Below, one piece after another: positions 35,673 through 45,003 of a stretch of 64,000 bases of DNA. Location: contig NZ_BPQO01000030.1 in assembly GCF_022179285.1 (NCBI RefSeq), forward strand, positions 16,239 to 80,238. The letters are read 5' to 3'. Source of the stretch: Methylobacterium hispanicum. GTDB lineage: Bacteria; Pseudomonadota; Alphaproteobacteria; Rhizobiales; Beijerinckiaceae. Each line of letters begins with the position of its first letter. Position 1 is the first letter of the stretch. The translations under genes were made by a program, and so were the position numbers. The notes beneath the pieces were generated by a model. The model was not told the DNA's origin. It saw nothing but the letters and a program-made list of their open reading frames with translations, and made no database searches.

Positions 35673-38600
35673 TCACGCCTCCCCCTCCCCCGCCTGCGAC
35701 CATTCGAGCACCCGCGCGAGGTGATCGTACGCGCCGTAAGCCCGCGCGTATTTCGGATAGGGCCGCGAGACGTAGGCCGCCTCGCCGGTCATGAAGCGGG
35801 CCACCAGCCCGCGCAGGCGCTCCGCGTGCTCCGCCACGACCTCCGGCACGCCGCGGGTCTCGCCGCGGGGCGTCTTCACCGGCATCGGCGTGAAGGCCTT
35901 CCGCCCGCCCGAGGCGTAGACGTAGAGCAGGTCCGGCGCGGTCGCGGTCCTTGGAAAACCCTTGAAGGCGCCCGCCATCAGCATCGCGGCCTCGAGCGTC
36001 AGCTGCGGCGAGAAGCCGGCGAAGACCTCGCGGTTGCTCGGCGGCAGGCCGGTCTTGAAGTCGACGATGCAGGCGCTGCCGTCGGCGCGGGCCTCGATCC
36101 GGTCGGCACGGGCGCGCAGGGTGAAGGTCTCGCGGCCCATCGGGATCTCCCAGCGGCCGTAGATCTCGGGATGCACCTGCCGCAATCCCGCCCGCCGCTC
36201 GACCTCCCAGGGCAGGTAGGCCGCGGCCATGCGCTCGTAGCGCGGCCACCACTCGGCGTAGAGCTCCGGATAGGTGTTCTCGATCTCCGCGAAGGCGTTC
36301 ACGGCGATGTCGGCGAGATGCTGGGCCGCGAGGTCGAAGGCGGGCAGAGCCTCGGGAAAGCGCTCGGCGAAGGTCCCGAAGACGTCGTGCACGAGGGAGC
36401 CGCGGTCGCTGGTGCCGGGCTGGGCCGCCAGCGGATCGAGCGGGTCGAGCCCGAGCACGTGGCGGGCGAAGATGCTGTAGGGGTCGCGCACCAGGGTCTC
36501 GACCTCGGTGACGCTGAGCGAGCGCGGGAACAGCGCCGGGTCCGGCCGCGGCTTCGGCTGGGTGAGGCGCGGCTGCGGCGGCAGGCTGTCGATGGCGCCC
36601 ACGTAGCCGAGGAAGCGCCGGCCGCGGGCCACCGCCTCGCCCCAGCGCGCCTCGCCCGCGAAGGCGCGCACGCGCTGCAGGAGCCGCGAGGGCACGGTCG
36701 GCGCGCCCTCGCGCTTGGCCGCGCGGGTGATGATCGCGTCGCGCGGGCCCAACCCCTGCACGAAGTCGTGCGCCATCTGGCCGATGCGGCGCTCGGGCGG
36801 GTCGAGCCCGACGCGCTCGCGCATCGGCCGGTTGAGGAAGGCGTCGGTCGTCGCCCGCATCGGCCAGACGCCCTCGTCGAGGCCGCCGAGCACGATCCGG
36901 TCGGCCGTCAGCAGGCGCGCTTCAAGCAAGCCGAGGACGCGCAGGCGCGGGTGCGGAGTTGTCCCTGCGCAGGGCACCATCCGCTCGCGGGCGAGCGCGG
37001 TGAAGAAGGCCGGGTAGTCGTCGAAGCGGCCGGGCAGGAGTTCCGGGTCGGTGAGTTCGAGGTCGTCGAACAGGGCGTCGAGGCAGTTCAACGAGGCGTC
37101 GGCGGTCTCGGGCGATCCCTCGGGCGCGGCGGTCAGCCGGTCGCAGGCGGCGCGGTGGCGGCCGGCGAGCGCCACGAGGTTGCCCTCCGCGGCCTCGCCC
37201 GGTCCGGGGAAGTCTGCGAACGCCTCCTCCAGCCGGTCAAGGAGCGCGGCGGCGAGGTCCCAGTCGATCGCCTTCAGGCGGCGCTTCGCCCGGGGCTGGC
37301 GCTCGGGCGCGCCCGCGCGCTCGGCGGCGAGCACCTGCCGGATCCCGTCGAAGCCGGGTTTCGGGGCGAGGCCGCGCAGCACCCCGATCTCCAGGGCGGC
37401 GGCGCCGCGCACCACGTCGGCGCGGGGCAGCCCGAGCAGCACGAGCGGGTGGGCGAGCAGGGCCAGCAGGCGGGGGGGGATGGCGTCGCCCTGCTCACGC
37501 AGGAGGTCGGCGGCGAGTTCGGCCGCGAGCCGCGCGAGGCGGCCCGCCGGGCTGCGGGCGAGGGGCACCCCGGCGCTGTCCTCCGCGACGATGCCCCAGC
37601 GGGCGAGTTCCTGGGCGACGCGGGCGGCGAGCCCGCGGTCGGGCGTGACGAGGGCCGCCGTGAGGCCGGGCGTTTCCAGCGCCTCGCGCAGCGCGATCGC
37701 GGCGGCCAGCGCCTCCTCGCGCTCGTCGGCCGCCTCGACCACGCAGAGATGGGCGAGGCCGAGGGCGGCGGTCCGGTCGCGCTCGGCCGGGTCGAGGCGG
37801 GCCCAGGCGTCGGTGGTCTCGGCCGGGCGGAGCGCCTGCGAGAGCAGCGCGGCGCGCGCGGCGGATTTCGGGTCCGGTCGCCCGAGCTCGACGACGGCGT
37901 CCCGCGCCACGTTCAGGCCCTGGCGGCCGACGAGCCGGTGCAGCACCGCCTGCGGATGGCCGTGGGCGATCTCGCGGTCCTCGCCGGTGCCCGTCTCGAT
38001 CGCGTCCCAGCCGGCGGCGTCGAGGTCGCGGTCGAGGCCCGGCAGCACCACGGCGCCGCGGGGCAGGGCCGCCACCGCGGCGATGAGCCGGGCGGTCGCC
38101 GGCACCGAGCCGGTCGAGCCCGCCACCACCACGGGGTCGGCGGGCCGCTCGCGGGCGAGGCGCTTGGCCTCGGCCAGCACGAGCCCGCGGGCGCGCGAGA
38201 CGGGATCGCTCATCCCGCGCTCGTCGAGGATTCCGGGCCAGAACTCGGCGGCGATGCGCACGAAATCGAGGGTGAGGCCGAAATAGCGCGAGTACTCCGC
38301 CTCGACGGCGCTGCCGATCTCCGACCAGGGCAGGCCCTCGACGGTGAGGGCATCCATCAGGCGCTCGAGATCGGCCGCGAGCCCGACCGCGTCGGCGGGC
38401 GAGGAGGGCACGAGGAACGGCACCTCGGCATCGAGCGGCAGCAGCGTGCGGTCGACGGTGGCCGCCCAGGACTGGACGAGGCGCGCGAGGATCAGCCGCC
38501 GCTCCAGCGGCGGCATCGGCGCGCTCAAGGGGTCGGGGCCGTTTTCCAGGAGCGGCTCGGCCGCGAGGTCGAGTTCCGCCTCGTCCGCCTCGCCGAGCGG

Positions 38601-38819
38601 GATCATGCGCGGCAGGAGCGCCGCCCCGCCGAGCCGCCCGCCGAGGATCGCGGCGAGGCCCCGGGCCGCCCGCCGGGTCGGCAGGAACAGCGTCACGCCC
38701 GCCAGCGCCAGCGGGTCGGCGCCCAGATCGCCGACGAGCCGCCCGTCGAGCAGCGCGTCCGCGAGCGTCGGCAGGAACGGAGCGCCGCGGCCGATGGTGA
38801 AGATGTGGGACTCGGACAT
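35673..38819 (-). CDS. addB: Double-strand break repair protein AddB
   Basis: A 1048-residue alphaproteobacterial AddB: an inactivated helicase-like N-terminal part (LFLPTRRAARGL near residue 47, PRMIPLGE) and a C-terminal RecB-type nuclease with the catalytic motif ACIVDFKTGLPP near residue 935 and QLTLEAAML. It partners AddA. The start lies 12 bases after the stop of the PIN-domain gene, so it is probably transcribed with it. Confidence 0.95.
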   Translation of the reverse strand: MSESHIFTIGRGAPFLPTLADALLDGRLVGDLGADPLALAGVTLFLPTRRAARGLAAILGGRLGGAALLPRMIPLGEADEAELDLAAEPLLENGPDPLSAPMPPLERRLILARLVQSWAATVDRTLLPLDAEVPFLVPSSPADAVGLAADLERLMDALTVEGLPWSEIGSAVEAEYSRYFGLTLDFVRIAAEFWPGILDERGMSDPVSRARGLVLAEAKRLARERPADPVVVAGSTGSVPATARLIAAVAALPRGAVVLPGLDRDLDAAGWDAIETGTGEDREIAHGHPQAVLHRLVGRQGLNVARDAVVELGRPDPKSAARAALLSQALRPAETTDAWARLDPAERDRTAALGLAHLCVVEAADEREEALAAAIALREALETPGLTAALVTPDRGLAARVAQELARWGIVAEDSAGVPLARSPAGRLARLAAELAADLLREQGDAIPPRLLALLAHPLVLLGLPRADVVRGAAALEIGVLRGLAPKPGFDGIRQVLAAERAGAPERQPRAKRRLKAIDWDLAAALLDRLEEAFADFPGPGEAAEGNLVALAGRHRAACDRLTAAPEGSPETADASLNCLDALFDDLELTDPELLPGRFDDYPAFFTALARERMVPCAGTTPHPRLRVLGLLEARLLTADRIVLGGLDEGVWPMRATTDAFLNRPMRERVGLDPPERRIGQMAHDFVQGLGPRDAIITRAAKREGAPTVPSRLLQRVRAFAGEARWGEAVARGRRFLGYVGAIDSLPPQPRLTQPKPRPDPALFPRSLSVTEVETLVRDPYSIFARHVLGLDPLDPLAAQPGTSDRGSLVHDVFGTFAERFPEALPAFDLAAQHLADIAVNAFAEIENTYPELYAEWWPRYERMAAAYLPWEVERRAGLRQVHPEIYGRWEIPMGRETFTLRARADRIEARADGSACIVDFKTGLPPSNREVFAGFSPQLTLEAAMLMAGAFKGFPRTATAPDLLYVYASGGRKAFTPMPVKTPRGETRGVPEVVAEHAERLRGLVARFMTGEAAYVSRPYPKYARAYGAYDHLARVLEWSQAGEGEA

Positions 38820-38831
38820 GGATACGCCGAT

Positions 38832-39299
38832 CTAGAGACCGAGCCAGCTCTCGCGCGCGTGCGAGAAGTTGATGGGCTTGCGGCCTGCCGCGAGGCTCGC
38901 CCGGTACAAGTCGAAATCGTCCGTCAGAAGCGCGACGTCGTCCGCATCGATGCTCGGCAGCCCTGCATCGGTCAGCCCGAGATAGCGAAATTCGGGGCGC
39001 TGAACCGCATCGGCGCTGGCGACGGCGATTTCCCTGCTCTGCTGGATCATACGGCCAAGCACGCTCACGATGGTGTCGACGCCCGGCTTCGCGAATTGGC
39101 GGACGAGGTTCGAAGTCTCGGATAGAACATGCGGAGTGAAGACGATCCCGTCCGCATCGAGCAGGATCTGCCGCAGCAGTTGGAAGTCGTCCTTGACGAA
39201 TGTGTTCGTGCGCTTGTGCCGCGCGATGAAGTCCACTGAAGCGGATCCGACGACCAGCAGAACCAGAAGGTTCGTGTCGATCGCGATCAGCCGGCCCAT
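38832..39299 (-). CDS. PIN-domain protein, possible toxin
   Basis: A 155-residue PIN-like nuclease. The first acidic residue is in LIAIDTNLLVLL (D8), then E61 in VLSETSNL, D111 in LGLTDAGL and D127/D130 in LLTDDFDLY, matching the three to four metal-binding acids of the fold. PIN proteins are usually single-strand RNases, often toxins. It starts 3 bases after the stop of a 96-residue protein, the arrangement of an antitoxin-toxin pair. The partner, though, does not look like a known DNA-binding antitoxin. GC content is visibly lower than in flanking addB and murU, suggesting acquisition. Confidence 0.78.
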   Translation of the reverse strand: MGRLIAIDTNLLVLLVVGSASVDFIARHKRTNTFVKDDFQLLRQILLDADGIVFTPHVLSETSNLVRQFAKPGVDTIVSVLGRMIQQSREIAVASADAVQRPEFRYLGLTDAGLPSIDADDVALLTDDFDLYRASLAAGRKPINFSHARESWLGL

Positions 39300-39590
39300 C
39301 TAGTGCTCGACGGCTCTGTTGGTGATCGAGATCATGTCGCCATCCTGATTGCTCAGGGTCACGACCTTGTAGACGCGCGGCAGGTCCGGATTGTAGCCGA
39401 GGATGCTGTTTTCCTTGATCCTGGACGCTCTGAGCCTCGGGGACGCGCGCGAGAAGCCGACCGTGATCAGCCAGTGGCGGCCATCCTCGTCGCGGCGGAC
39501 CTCCTCGAGGCCCACATCAATGATGTCCTCGTCCGAAAAAGTTTCGGCGACATAAGTCTTCGCGCGCTTGATGGCTTCCTTCACATCCAT
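39300..39590 (-). CDS. Small PepSY-like protein partnered with the PIN protein
   Basis: A 96-residue protein: MDVKEAIKRAKTYVAETF, DEDIIDVGLEEVRRDEDGR, HWLITVGFSRASP, YKVVTLSNQDGDMISITNRA. A helix followed by beta-strands and the final turn recall small PepSY-like domains. I do not recognise a named family. The start at 39590 has AAGGAG 8 bases upstream. It lies 3 bases before the PIN gene on the same strand, so it could be an antitoxin or chaperone, which is inference. Base composition is less GC-rich than its neighbours. Confidence 0.72.
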   Translation of the reverse strand: MDVKEAIKRAKTYVAETFSDEDIIDVGLEEVRRDEDGRHWLITVGFSRASPRLRASRIKENSILGYNPDLPRVYKVVTLSNQDGDMISITNRAVEH

Positions 39591-39673
39591 CCTGCAGCTC
39601 CTTGCGGCACCGCATCGGGCACGCCGAGCGAATGTAGACGTTCCGGCTCCGTTCCACAATCGCGCCGGCGCCC

Positions 39674-40408
39674 TCAGGGGTGGCGCGCGCTCGCCTTCAC
39701 GCGCTCCTCGGCGGCCTGGATCGCCTCCGGGGTGCCGACATGCAGCCATTGCCCGTCGAGGCGCAGGCCGTAGAGGCGCTCGCGGGCGATCGCCCGGTCG
39801 AACAGCAGGTTGAGCGAGAAGGCGCCCTCCGGCGTGTCGGCGAAGAGTTCGGGCTTCACGATCGCGACGCCCGCGTAGATGAAGGGCGCCACCGCCCGCT
39901 CGCCGCGCCGCTCCAGGCGCCCGTCGCCTGCCATCACGAAGTCGCCCGCGCCCTCGTAGCCGAGGCTCGTCGCGGTCGGCGCCACGAGGAGCAGGATGTC
40001 CATCGCCTCCGCGTCCCAGCGCGCGATGAGGCGGGCGAGGTTCGGGGTCGGCCCCTCCAGCCAGAAGGAATCGGAGTTCATCACCACGAAGGGTGCCGCG
40101 CCCACGAGGCCGAGGGCCTTCTTCACGCCGCCGCCGGTCTCGAGGAGCGCCGCGCGCTCGTCGGAGACCAGGATCCTCAGCCCGTCCGCGCGCCGCGCGA
40201 CGTGCCCCTCCACGAGGTCGGCGAGGTAGTGGACGTTGACCACCGCCGTGTCGATGCCGGCCTCCGCCGCCCGGTCGAGGGCGTGGTCGATCAGCGCCTT
40301 GCCGGCGACCTCGACCAGCGGCTTCGGGGTCGTGGCCGTGACCGGCCGCATGCGCTTGCCGAGGCCCGCCGCGAGGACGAAGGCGCGGGTGATGCTGGGC
40401 TCGCTCAT
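39674..40408 (-). CDS. murU: N-acetylmuramate alpha-1-phosphate uridylyltransferase MurU
   Basis: A 244-residue nucleotidyltransferase. The signature AAGLGKRMRPVT...PKPLVEVAGKALIDH is at residues 13-42, with NVHYLADLVEGH and the metal-binding NSDSFWL. It makes UDP-N-acetylmuramate from the 1-phosphate in peptidoglycan recycling, bypassing de novo (fosfomycin-sensitive) synthesis. It follows the AmgK kinase domain by 38 bases on the same strand, completing the AmgK-MurU route. Confidence 0.92.
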   Translation of the reverse strand: MSEPSITRAFVLAAGLGKRMRPVTATTPKPLVEVAGKALIDHALDRAAEAGIDTAVVNVHYLADLVEGHVARRADGLRILVSDERAALLETGGGVKKALGLVGAAPFVVMNSDSFWLEGPTPNLARLIARWDAEAMDILLLVAPTATSLGYEGAGDFVMAGDGRLERRGERAVAPFIYAGVAIVKPELFADTPEGAFSLNLLFDRAIARERLYGLRLDGQWLHVGTPEAIQAAEERVKASARHP

Positions 40409-40446
40409 CGGAGGATCCTGGAGGGCGGGTCTGCGGTCGTGAGGGG

Positions 40447-42111
40447 TCAGGCCGGCGCGAGGAGGCCCGGCATGTGCCGCGCGTGCCAGTCGCGCAAGCC
40501 CGCCAGCGCCGGGTGTTCGAGGTTGCGCGCGAGGTAGCCCTCGATGCGCGGCAGGTGGGCGAGGTAGCCCGGCTTGCCGTCGCGCTTGTCGAGGCGCGCG
40601 AAGATCCCGAGGATCTTCGTCGCCCGCTGGGCGGCGAGGAGCGCGTAGGCGGTGGCGAAGGCCGTGACGTCGAAGTTCGGCTCGCGGGCGCGGCGCTCGC
40701 GGGCGTAGAGGCCGAGCAGGCGCAGCTCGAACTCGGCGCTGGCATCGACGCGGGCGTCCTGCAGCAGCGAGGCGACGTCGTAGGCCGGGTGGCCCATCAC
40801 CGCGTCCTGGAAGTCGATCAGGCCGACGCGTTCCAGCCCCTCGCGGTGCGGCAGCCAGATCAGGTTCGGCGAGTGGTAGTCGCGCAGGGTCCAGGTCGGG
40901 CGGGCGGGAAGCGCGCCGCGCAGCGCCTCGGCCCAGAGGTCGAGGAACTCGGCCCGCGCGTCAGGCGAGAGCGCGACGCCGCGGATGCCGGGGGCGTACC
41001 ACTCGGGCATCAGCTCGGTCTCGAACAGCAGCGCCTCGAGGTCGTAGGCCGGGATGCGGTGCTCGATGCCGGCCGCCACCGGCACCACGGCCGGCAGCTC
41101 GGTAGCGTGGAGCTTGGCGAGCAGCCGGGTCGCCTCGGCGTAGCGCTCGGGCCGGGGCCCGGCGGCGTCCACCACCGGCTCGCTGCCGAGATCCTCGAGG
41201 ATCAGGAGCCCCGCGTCGAGATCCTCGCCGTAGATGCGCGGCGCCGAGAAGCCGAGCGCCCGAAGGGCCCGGTCCATCGCCACGAAGGCGTGCACGCTCT
41301 CGGCGAGCTTGACGATGGCGCTGTAGGGCTTGCCGTCCCGCACCGGCGGGCCGTCCGCGCGCGGGGGCGAGATCATCAGCACCGCCGTGCCGCCGTCCGG
41401 GTTGGTCAGGCGCTGGTAGGCGCGCGAGGAGGCGTCGCCCTGCATGTGGGCGCGCTCGGCGAGATCCCAGCCGGCGCGCACCAGCAGGCCGCGCACGGCC
41501 CGCGCCCGCTCGATGCGGTCGCGCATGCCGCCCGTGCCGTCGATGCGGGCGAAACGCGAGCCCTCGCCGAACTCGGGCCGGAGCGAGAGATCGACGGTGA
41601 GCACGGGGCCGGCGCGGGTCGGCAGCTGCTCGGGCCACTCGACCAGCGTGATGGCCGCCTCGGTCATCTCGTCGAAGCCGATCTCGACCAGCTCGTCGGC
41701 GCCGCGCAGGCGGTAGAGGTCGGCGTGCACGATCATGCGCCCGTCCCGGCCCGTATAGGGCTGGACCAGCGTGAAGGTCGGGCTCGGCACCTCGAGGTCC
41801 GGGTCGCCGGTCAGTTCCCGGATGACGGCGCGCGCGAGCGTGGTCTTGCCGCCGCCGAGCCCGCCGGAGAGGGCGACGACGTCGCCCGGCAGCAGGAACT
41901 CGGCGAGGAACAGGCCGAGATCCTCGGTGGCGCCCTCCTCGGGCAGCACGATCTCCCAGGGCTTCTGGCCCTCGTCGGGCGCCTCGTGCGCAGTCGGATC
42001 GTCCTGGTCCAAACCCGCTCCTCCGCGGTCCCCGCGCGCCCCGTGCCGGGCCCCGGACACGGCCGCGATGCTCCGATCGTCCGACGGCCGCGCATCGTGG
42101 GCGCTCTCCAT
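40447..42111 (-). CDS. TsaE-AmgK fusion protein
   Basis: A 554-residue fusion. Residues about 45-200 are TsaE, the ATPase for tRNA threonylcarbamoyladenosine formation: LSGGLGGGKTTLARAVI, SPTFTLVQPY, HADLYRL. Residues about 205-554 are an aminoglycoside-phosphotransferase-fold kinase matching AmgK (N-acetylmuramate/N-acetylglucosamine 1-kinase), with RDYHSPNLIWL and LIDFQDAVMGHPAYDVASL. Fusion of these two activities is known in Hyphomicrobiales. The Walker A has GGLGGGKT, a small change from the usual GDLGAGKT. The first 40 residues are low complexity, so a later start is possible, although 42111 is the only early ATG. Confidence 0.9.
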   Translation of the reverse strand: MESAHDARPSDDRSIAAVSGARHGARGDRGGAGLDQDDPTAHEAPDEGQKPWEIVLPEEGATEDLGLFLAEFLLPGDVVALSGGLGGGKTTLARAVIRELTGDPDLEVPSPTFTLVQPYTGRDGRMIVHADLYRLRGADELVEIGFDEMTEAAITLVEWPEQLPTRAGPVLTVDLSLRPEFGEGSRFARIDGTGGMRDRIERARAVRGLLVRAGWDLAERAHMQGDASSRAYQRLTNPDGGTAVLMISPPRADGPPVRDGKPYSAIVKLAESVHAFVAMDRALRALGFSAPRIYGEDLDAGLLILEDLGSEPVVDAAGPRPERYAEATRLLAKLHATELPAVVPVAAGIEHRIPAYDLEALLFETELMPEWYAPGIRGVALSPDARAEFLDLWAEALRGALPARPTWTLRDYHSPNLIWLPHREGLERVGLIDFQDAVMGHPAYDVASLLQDARVDASAEFELRLLGLYARERRAREPNFDVTAFATAYALLAAQRATKILGIFARLDKRDGKPGYLAHLPRIEGYLARNLEHPALAGLRDWHARHMPGLLAPA

Positions 42112-42255
42112 ATAGGCAGGAGTCGTAGCCGAGGATCGTTAATCGATCATCGCGCCCCGCCGCCGCGCGTTCCCGGCCGTGCCGCAACCTCCCAGCTTGA
42201 CAGTGCGGTGCTTTACGCGGAACCGCCCCGGCACTCGTCACGGAGACCCGTCCCG

Positions 42256-42657
42256 ATGGATGCCCTGTTCGCGCGCCTGTCCCCCCTGGCGCCCTACGCG
42301 CTCGCCGCCCTGCGGATCATGGCCGGGCTGCTGTTCCTGGCGCACGGCACGCAGAAGCTGTTCGGCTTCCCGCCCTCCAACGGGCCCGCGCCCGAGCTGC
42401 TCTCGCTGCGCGGCATCGGCGGGGTGATCGAGATCGCGACCGGCGCGCTGATCGCGCTCGGCCTGTTCACCCGTCCGGCGGCCTTCCTGGCCTCCGGCCA
42501 GATGGCGGTGGCCTACTTCCTGTTCCACGCGCCGCGCGGCTTCTACCCGGCGATCAACGGGGGCGACGCCGCGATCCTGTTCTGCTTCATCTTTCTCTAC
42601 CTCGTCACCGCCGGCCCAGGGGCGCTGAGCCTCGACGGGCGTCGCCCGCGGGTCTGA
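42256..42657 (+). CDS. DoxX family membrane protein
   Basis: A 133-residue protein with four hydrophobic helices: ALRIMAGLLFLAHGTQKLFGF, IGGVIEIATGALIALGLFTR, ASGQMAVAYFLFHAPRGFYP, AILFCFIFLYL. DoxX/YphA-like proteins are associated with thiosulfate oxidation or redox stress, but the function here is unknown. It starts behind GGAGA and is divergent from the TsaE-AmgK gene. Confidence 0.88.
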   Translation: MDALFARLSPLAPYALAALRIMAGLLFLAHGTQKLFGFPPSNGPAPELLSLRGIGGVIEIATGALIALGLFTRPAAFLASGQMAVAYFLFHAPRGFYPAINGGDAAILFCFIFLYLVTAGPGALSLDGRRPRV

Positions 42658-42694
42658 GCCGGCTTCGTTCGATCCCCTCGGATACCGCGCATCC

Positions 42695-42718
42695 CCCTCC
42701 CCCCTCTGCGGGGGAGGG
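42695..42718. repeat. Dispersed repeat family A, solo arm
   Basis: A single 24-base arm identical to the left arm of copies 1-3, itself an imperfect palindrome. It lies between the convergent doxX and paoC stops and could serve as a bidirectional terminator. Confidence 0.75.
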
Positions 42719-42740
42719 AGAATCGCGCAGGTGTCCCCGC

Positions 42741-44996
42741 TCACCCGATGATCTTGTCGACCGTGATCGGCAGGTGGCGGATGCGCTTGCCGGTGGCGTG
42801 GAAGACCGCGTTGGCGATGGCCGCCGCGGTGCCGACGGTGCCGATCTCGCCGAGCCCCTTCACGCCGAGCGGGTTCGCCCGGTCCTCCTCGTCCACGAAG
42901 ATCACCTGGATGTCGTGGATGTCGGCGTTCACCGGCACGTGGTACTCGCCGAGATTGTGGTTCATGAACCGGCCGAGCGTGGTGTCCATCAGGGACTCCT
43001 CCTCCAGCGCCGCGCCGATGCCCATCACCACGCCGCCGAGGATCTGGCTGCGCGCGGTCTTGGGGTTGAGGATCTTGCCGGCCGCGATCGCCGAGACGAT
43101 CCGGGTCAGGCGCACCTGCCCCAGCTCCTCGTCGATCTTCACCTCCGCGAAGATCGCCGAGTGGGTGTAGGCCTCGTACTGGCTGTTGAAGTCCTTGTCG
43201 GGCGCGGCCTGCCCGGTCGCCTCCAGCCGCTCGACGCCGGCCGCGCGCATCACGTCCACCAGCGCGACGCGGCGGGTCGCGTCGTCCGCGACCACGATAT
43301 GGCCGTCCGCGAAGGCGACGCGCTCGAAATCGACGTTGGCGAGCGGTGAATCGTCCATCTGGCGCGCCAGCCGGAAGACCTGCTCGCCGACGTCCCGGCA
43401 GGCCTTCATCACGGCGGTGCCGGAGGAGGCCGCCGTCCACGAGCCGCCCGCGATCGGCGCCTCGGGAAGCCGCGTGTCGCCGAGCTTCGTCGTCACCGCC
43501 TCCATCGGCAGGCCGAGCGTGTCGGCGGCGATCTGGGTGAGGATCGTATAGGTGCCGGTGCCGATGTCGCCCGTCGAGTTGCCGACCTCGAGCCGGCCGT
43601 CCGCGGTGAGGATCGCGTGGGCGCTCGTCTGCATCATCATCGATTCCCAGATGCCGGTCGCCACACCCCAGCCGACGAGTTCCCGGCCCTCGCGCATGGA
43701 GCGCGGCTCCGGGTCGCGCTTCGCCCAGCCGAAGCGCTCGGCGCCCTGCTCGAAGCAGGCCCTCAGCTCCTTGGAGCCGAAGGGCTTGTCCTCCTGGGTC
43801 TGGTCGCGCTGCGTGTAGTTCTTCAGCCGGAGCTGGATCGGGTCCTGGCCGGTGGCGTAGGCCAGCTCGTCCATCGCCGTCTCGATGGCGAAGACGCCGG
43901 TGACGGCGCCGGGCGCGCGCATGTCGGCGGGGGTGAAGGTGTCGAGCTTGGCGAGCTTGTAGGTCAGCGCGACGTTGTCGCACTTGTAGAGGATGCCCGA
44001 CCAGTTGACGACGACCTCCTGGTAGTCCTCGAACTGCGAGGTCGGCGCCAGCGCGTCATGGCGCAGCGCCTGGAGCGTGCCGTCCCGGTCGGCGCCGAGG
44101 CTGATCGTCTGGATCGCCTCGGGGCGGAAGCTGAAGGTCCACATCTGGTCGCGGGTCAGCGCCACCCGCACCGAGCGCCCGAGGTCGCGCGCGGCCAGCA
44201 TCGCCAGGAAGAGCTGATACTGTGGGCGCAGGCCCGAGCCGAAGCCGCCGCCGAGATAGGGGTTCAGCACCCGCACCTCGTCCTTCTTCAGGCCGAAGAC
44301 GTTGGCGAGGTAGCCCTGGCTGTTCGAGACGCCCTGGATCTTGTCGTAGACCGTGTAGGTGCCGTCCTCCTCGACGATGACGGTCGAGGCGTGCGGCTCC
44401 ATCGGGTTGTGGTGCTCGGTGGCGAGCGTGTACTGCTCGCGCACCTTCACGGCAGCGGTGTCGAAGACCGCGTCCGCGTCGCCCCAGGGCTTCGGCGGCG
44501 GCTTGATGCCGTTGCGCTTCATCGGCGGGTCGTAGGCGAAGTCTCCGACCTTCGTCAGATCGACGCTCGGCGCCTCCGCCTCGTAATCCACCTTGACGAG
44601 CGTCGCGGCGTGGCGCGCGGTGTCGAAATCCTCGGCCACCACCAGCGCCACCGGCTGGCCGCTGTACAGGATCTTGTCGTCGTAGAGGGCGCGGAAGGGT
44701 GCGCCGGGAGGGGCGACCTGATCCTGGTAATTGTAGTTGAGCCAGGCGGTGCGCGGCCGGTTCTCGTGGGTCAGCACCTTGACGACGCCGGGCACGGCCT
44801 CCGCCGCGCTCGTGTCGATGCTCCGGATCCGGCCCTTGGCGACGATGCCCGACACGACGTAGCCGTGCAGGAGGTCGGGTGCCGAGAACTCGCCCGCGTA
44901 CTTGGCGAGTCCCGTCACCTTGGCGGGGCCGTCGATGCGGCTGCGGGGCGTGCCGACGAAGCTGTCGCGCCCGGTGGAGGAGAAGGTCTGGGTCAT
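42741..44996 (-). CDS. paoC: Molybdenum cofactor-binding subunit of aldehyde oxidoreductase (PaoC/YagR)
   Basis: A 751-residue xanthine-oxidase-family large subunit: RIDGPAKVTGLAKYAGEF, NPYLGGGFGSGLRPQYQ, RAPGAVTGVFAIETAMDELA and GEIGTVGTAAAIANAVFHATG with the catalytic glutamate near the C-terminus (GLGEIG). It oxidises aldehydes at the molybdenum centre. The order PaoA-PaoB-PaoC in one operon and the gap of 7 bases match YagTSR. The Mo-cofactor chaperone PaoD is not seen in the window. Confidence 0.93.
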   Translation of the reverse strand: MTQTFSSTGRDSFVGTPRSRIDGPAKVTGLAKYAGEFSAPDLLHGYVVSGIVAKGRIRSIDTSAAEAVPGVVKVLTHENRPRTAWLNYNYQDQVAPPGAPFRALYDDKILYSGQPVALVVAEDFDTARHAATLVKVDYEAEAPSVDLTKVGDFAYDPPMKRNGIKPPPKPWGDADAVFDTAAVKVREQYTLATEHHNPMEPHASTVIVEEDGTYTVYDKIQGVSNSQGYLANVFGLKKDEVRVLNPYLGGGFGSGLRPQYQLFLAMLAARDLGRSVRVALTRDQMWTFSFRPEAIQTISLGADRDGTLQALRHDALAPTSQFEDYQEVVVNWSGILYKCDNVALTYKLAKLDTFTPADMRAPGAVTGVFAIETAMDELAYATGQDPIQLRLKNYTQRDQTQEDKPFGSKELRACFEQGAERFGWAKRDPEPRSMREGRELVGWGVATGIWESMMMQTSAHAILTADGRLEVGNSTGDIGTGTYTILTQIAADTLGLPMEAVTTKLGDTRLPEAPIAGGSWTAASSGTAVMKACRDVGEQVFRLARQMDDSPLANVDFERVAFADGHIVVADDATRRVALVDVMRAAGVERLEATGQAAPDKDFNSQYEAYTHSAIFAEVKIDEELGQVRLTRIVSAIAAGKILNPKTARSQILGGVVMGIGAALEEESLMDTTLGRFMNHNLGEYHVPVNADIHDIQVIFVDEEDRANPLGVKGLGEIGTVGTAAAIANAVFHATGKRIRHLPITVDKIIG

Positions 44997-45003
44997 CGGC
45001 GGC

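Noticed and set aside
32030..35794. A 1254-codon open frame on the plus strand opposite addA
   Set aside because: Same GC artefact: the opposite strand carries all helicase and nuclease motifs of AddA, and the frame is arginine/glutamate/glycine-rich without domains.
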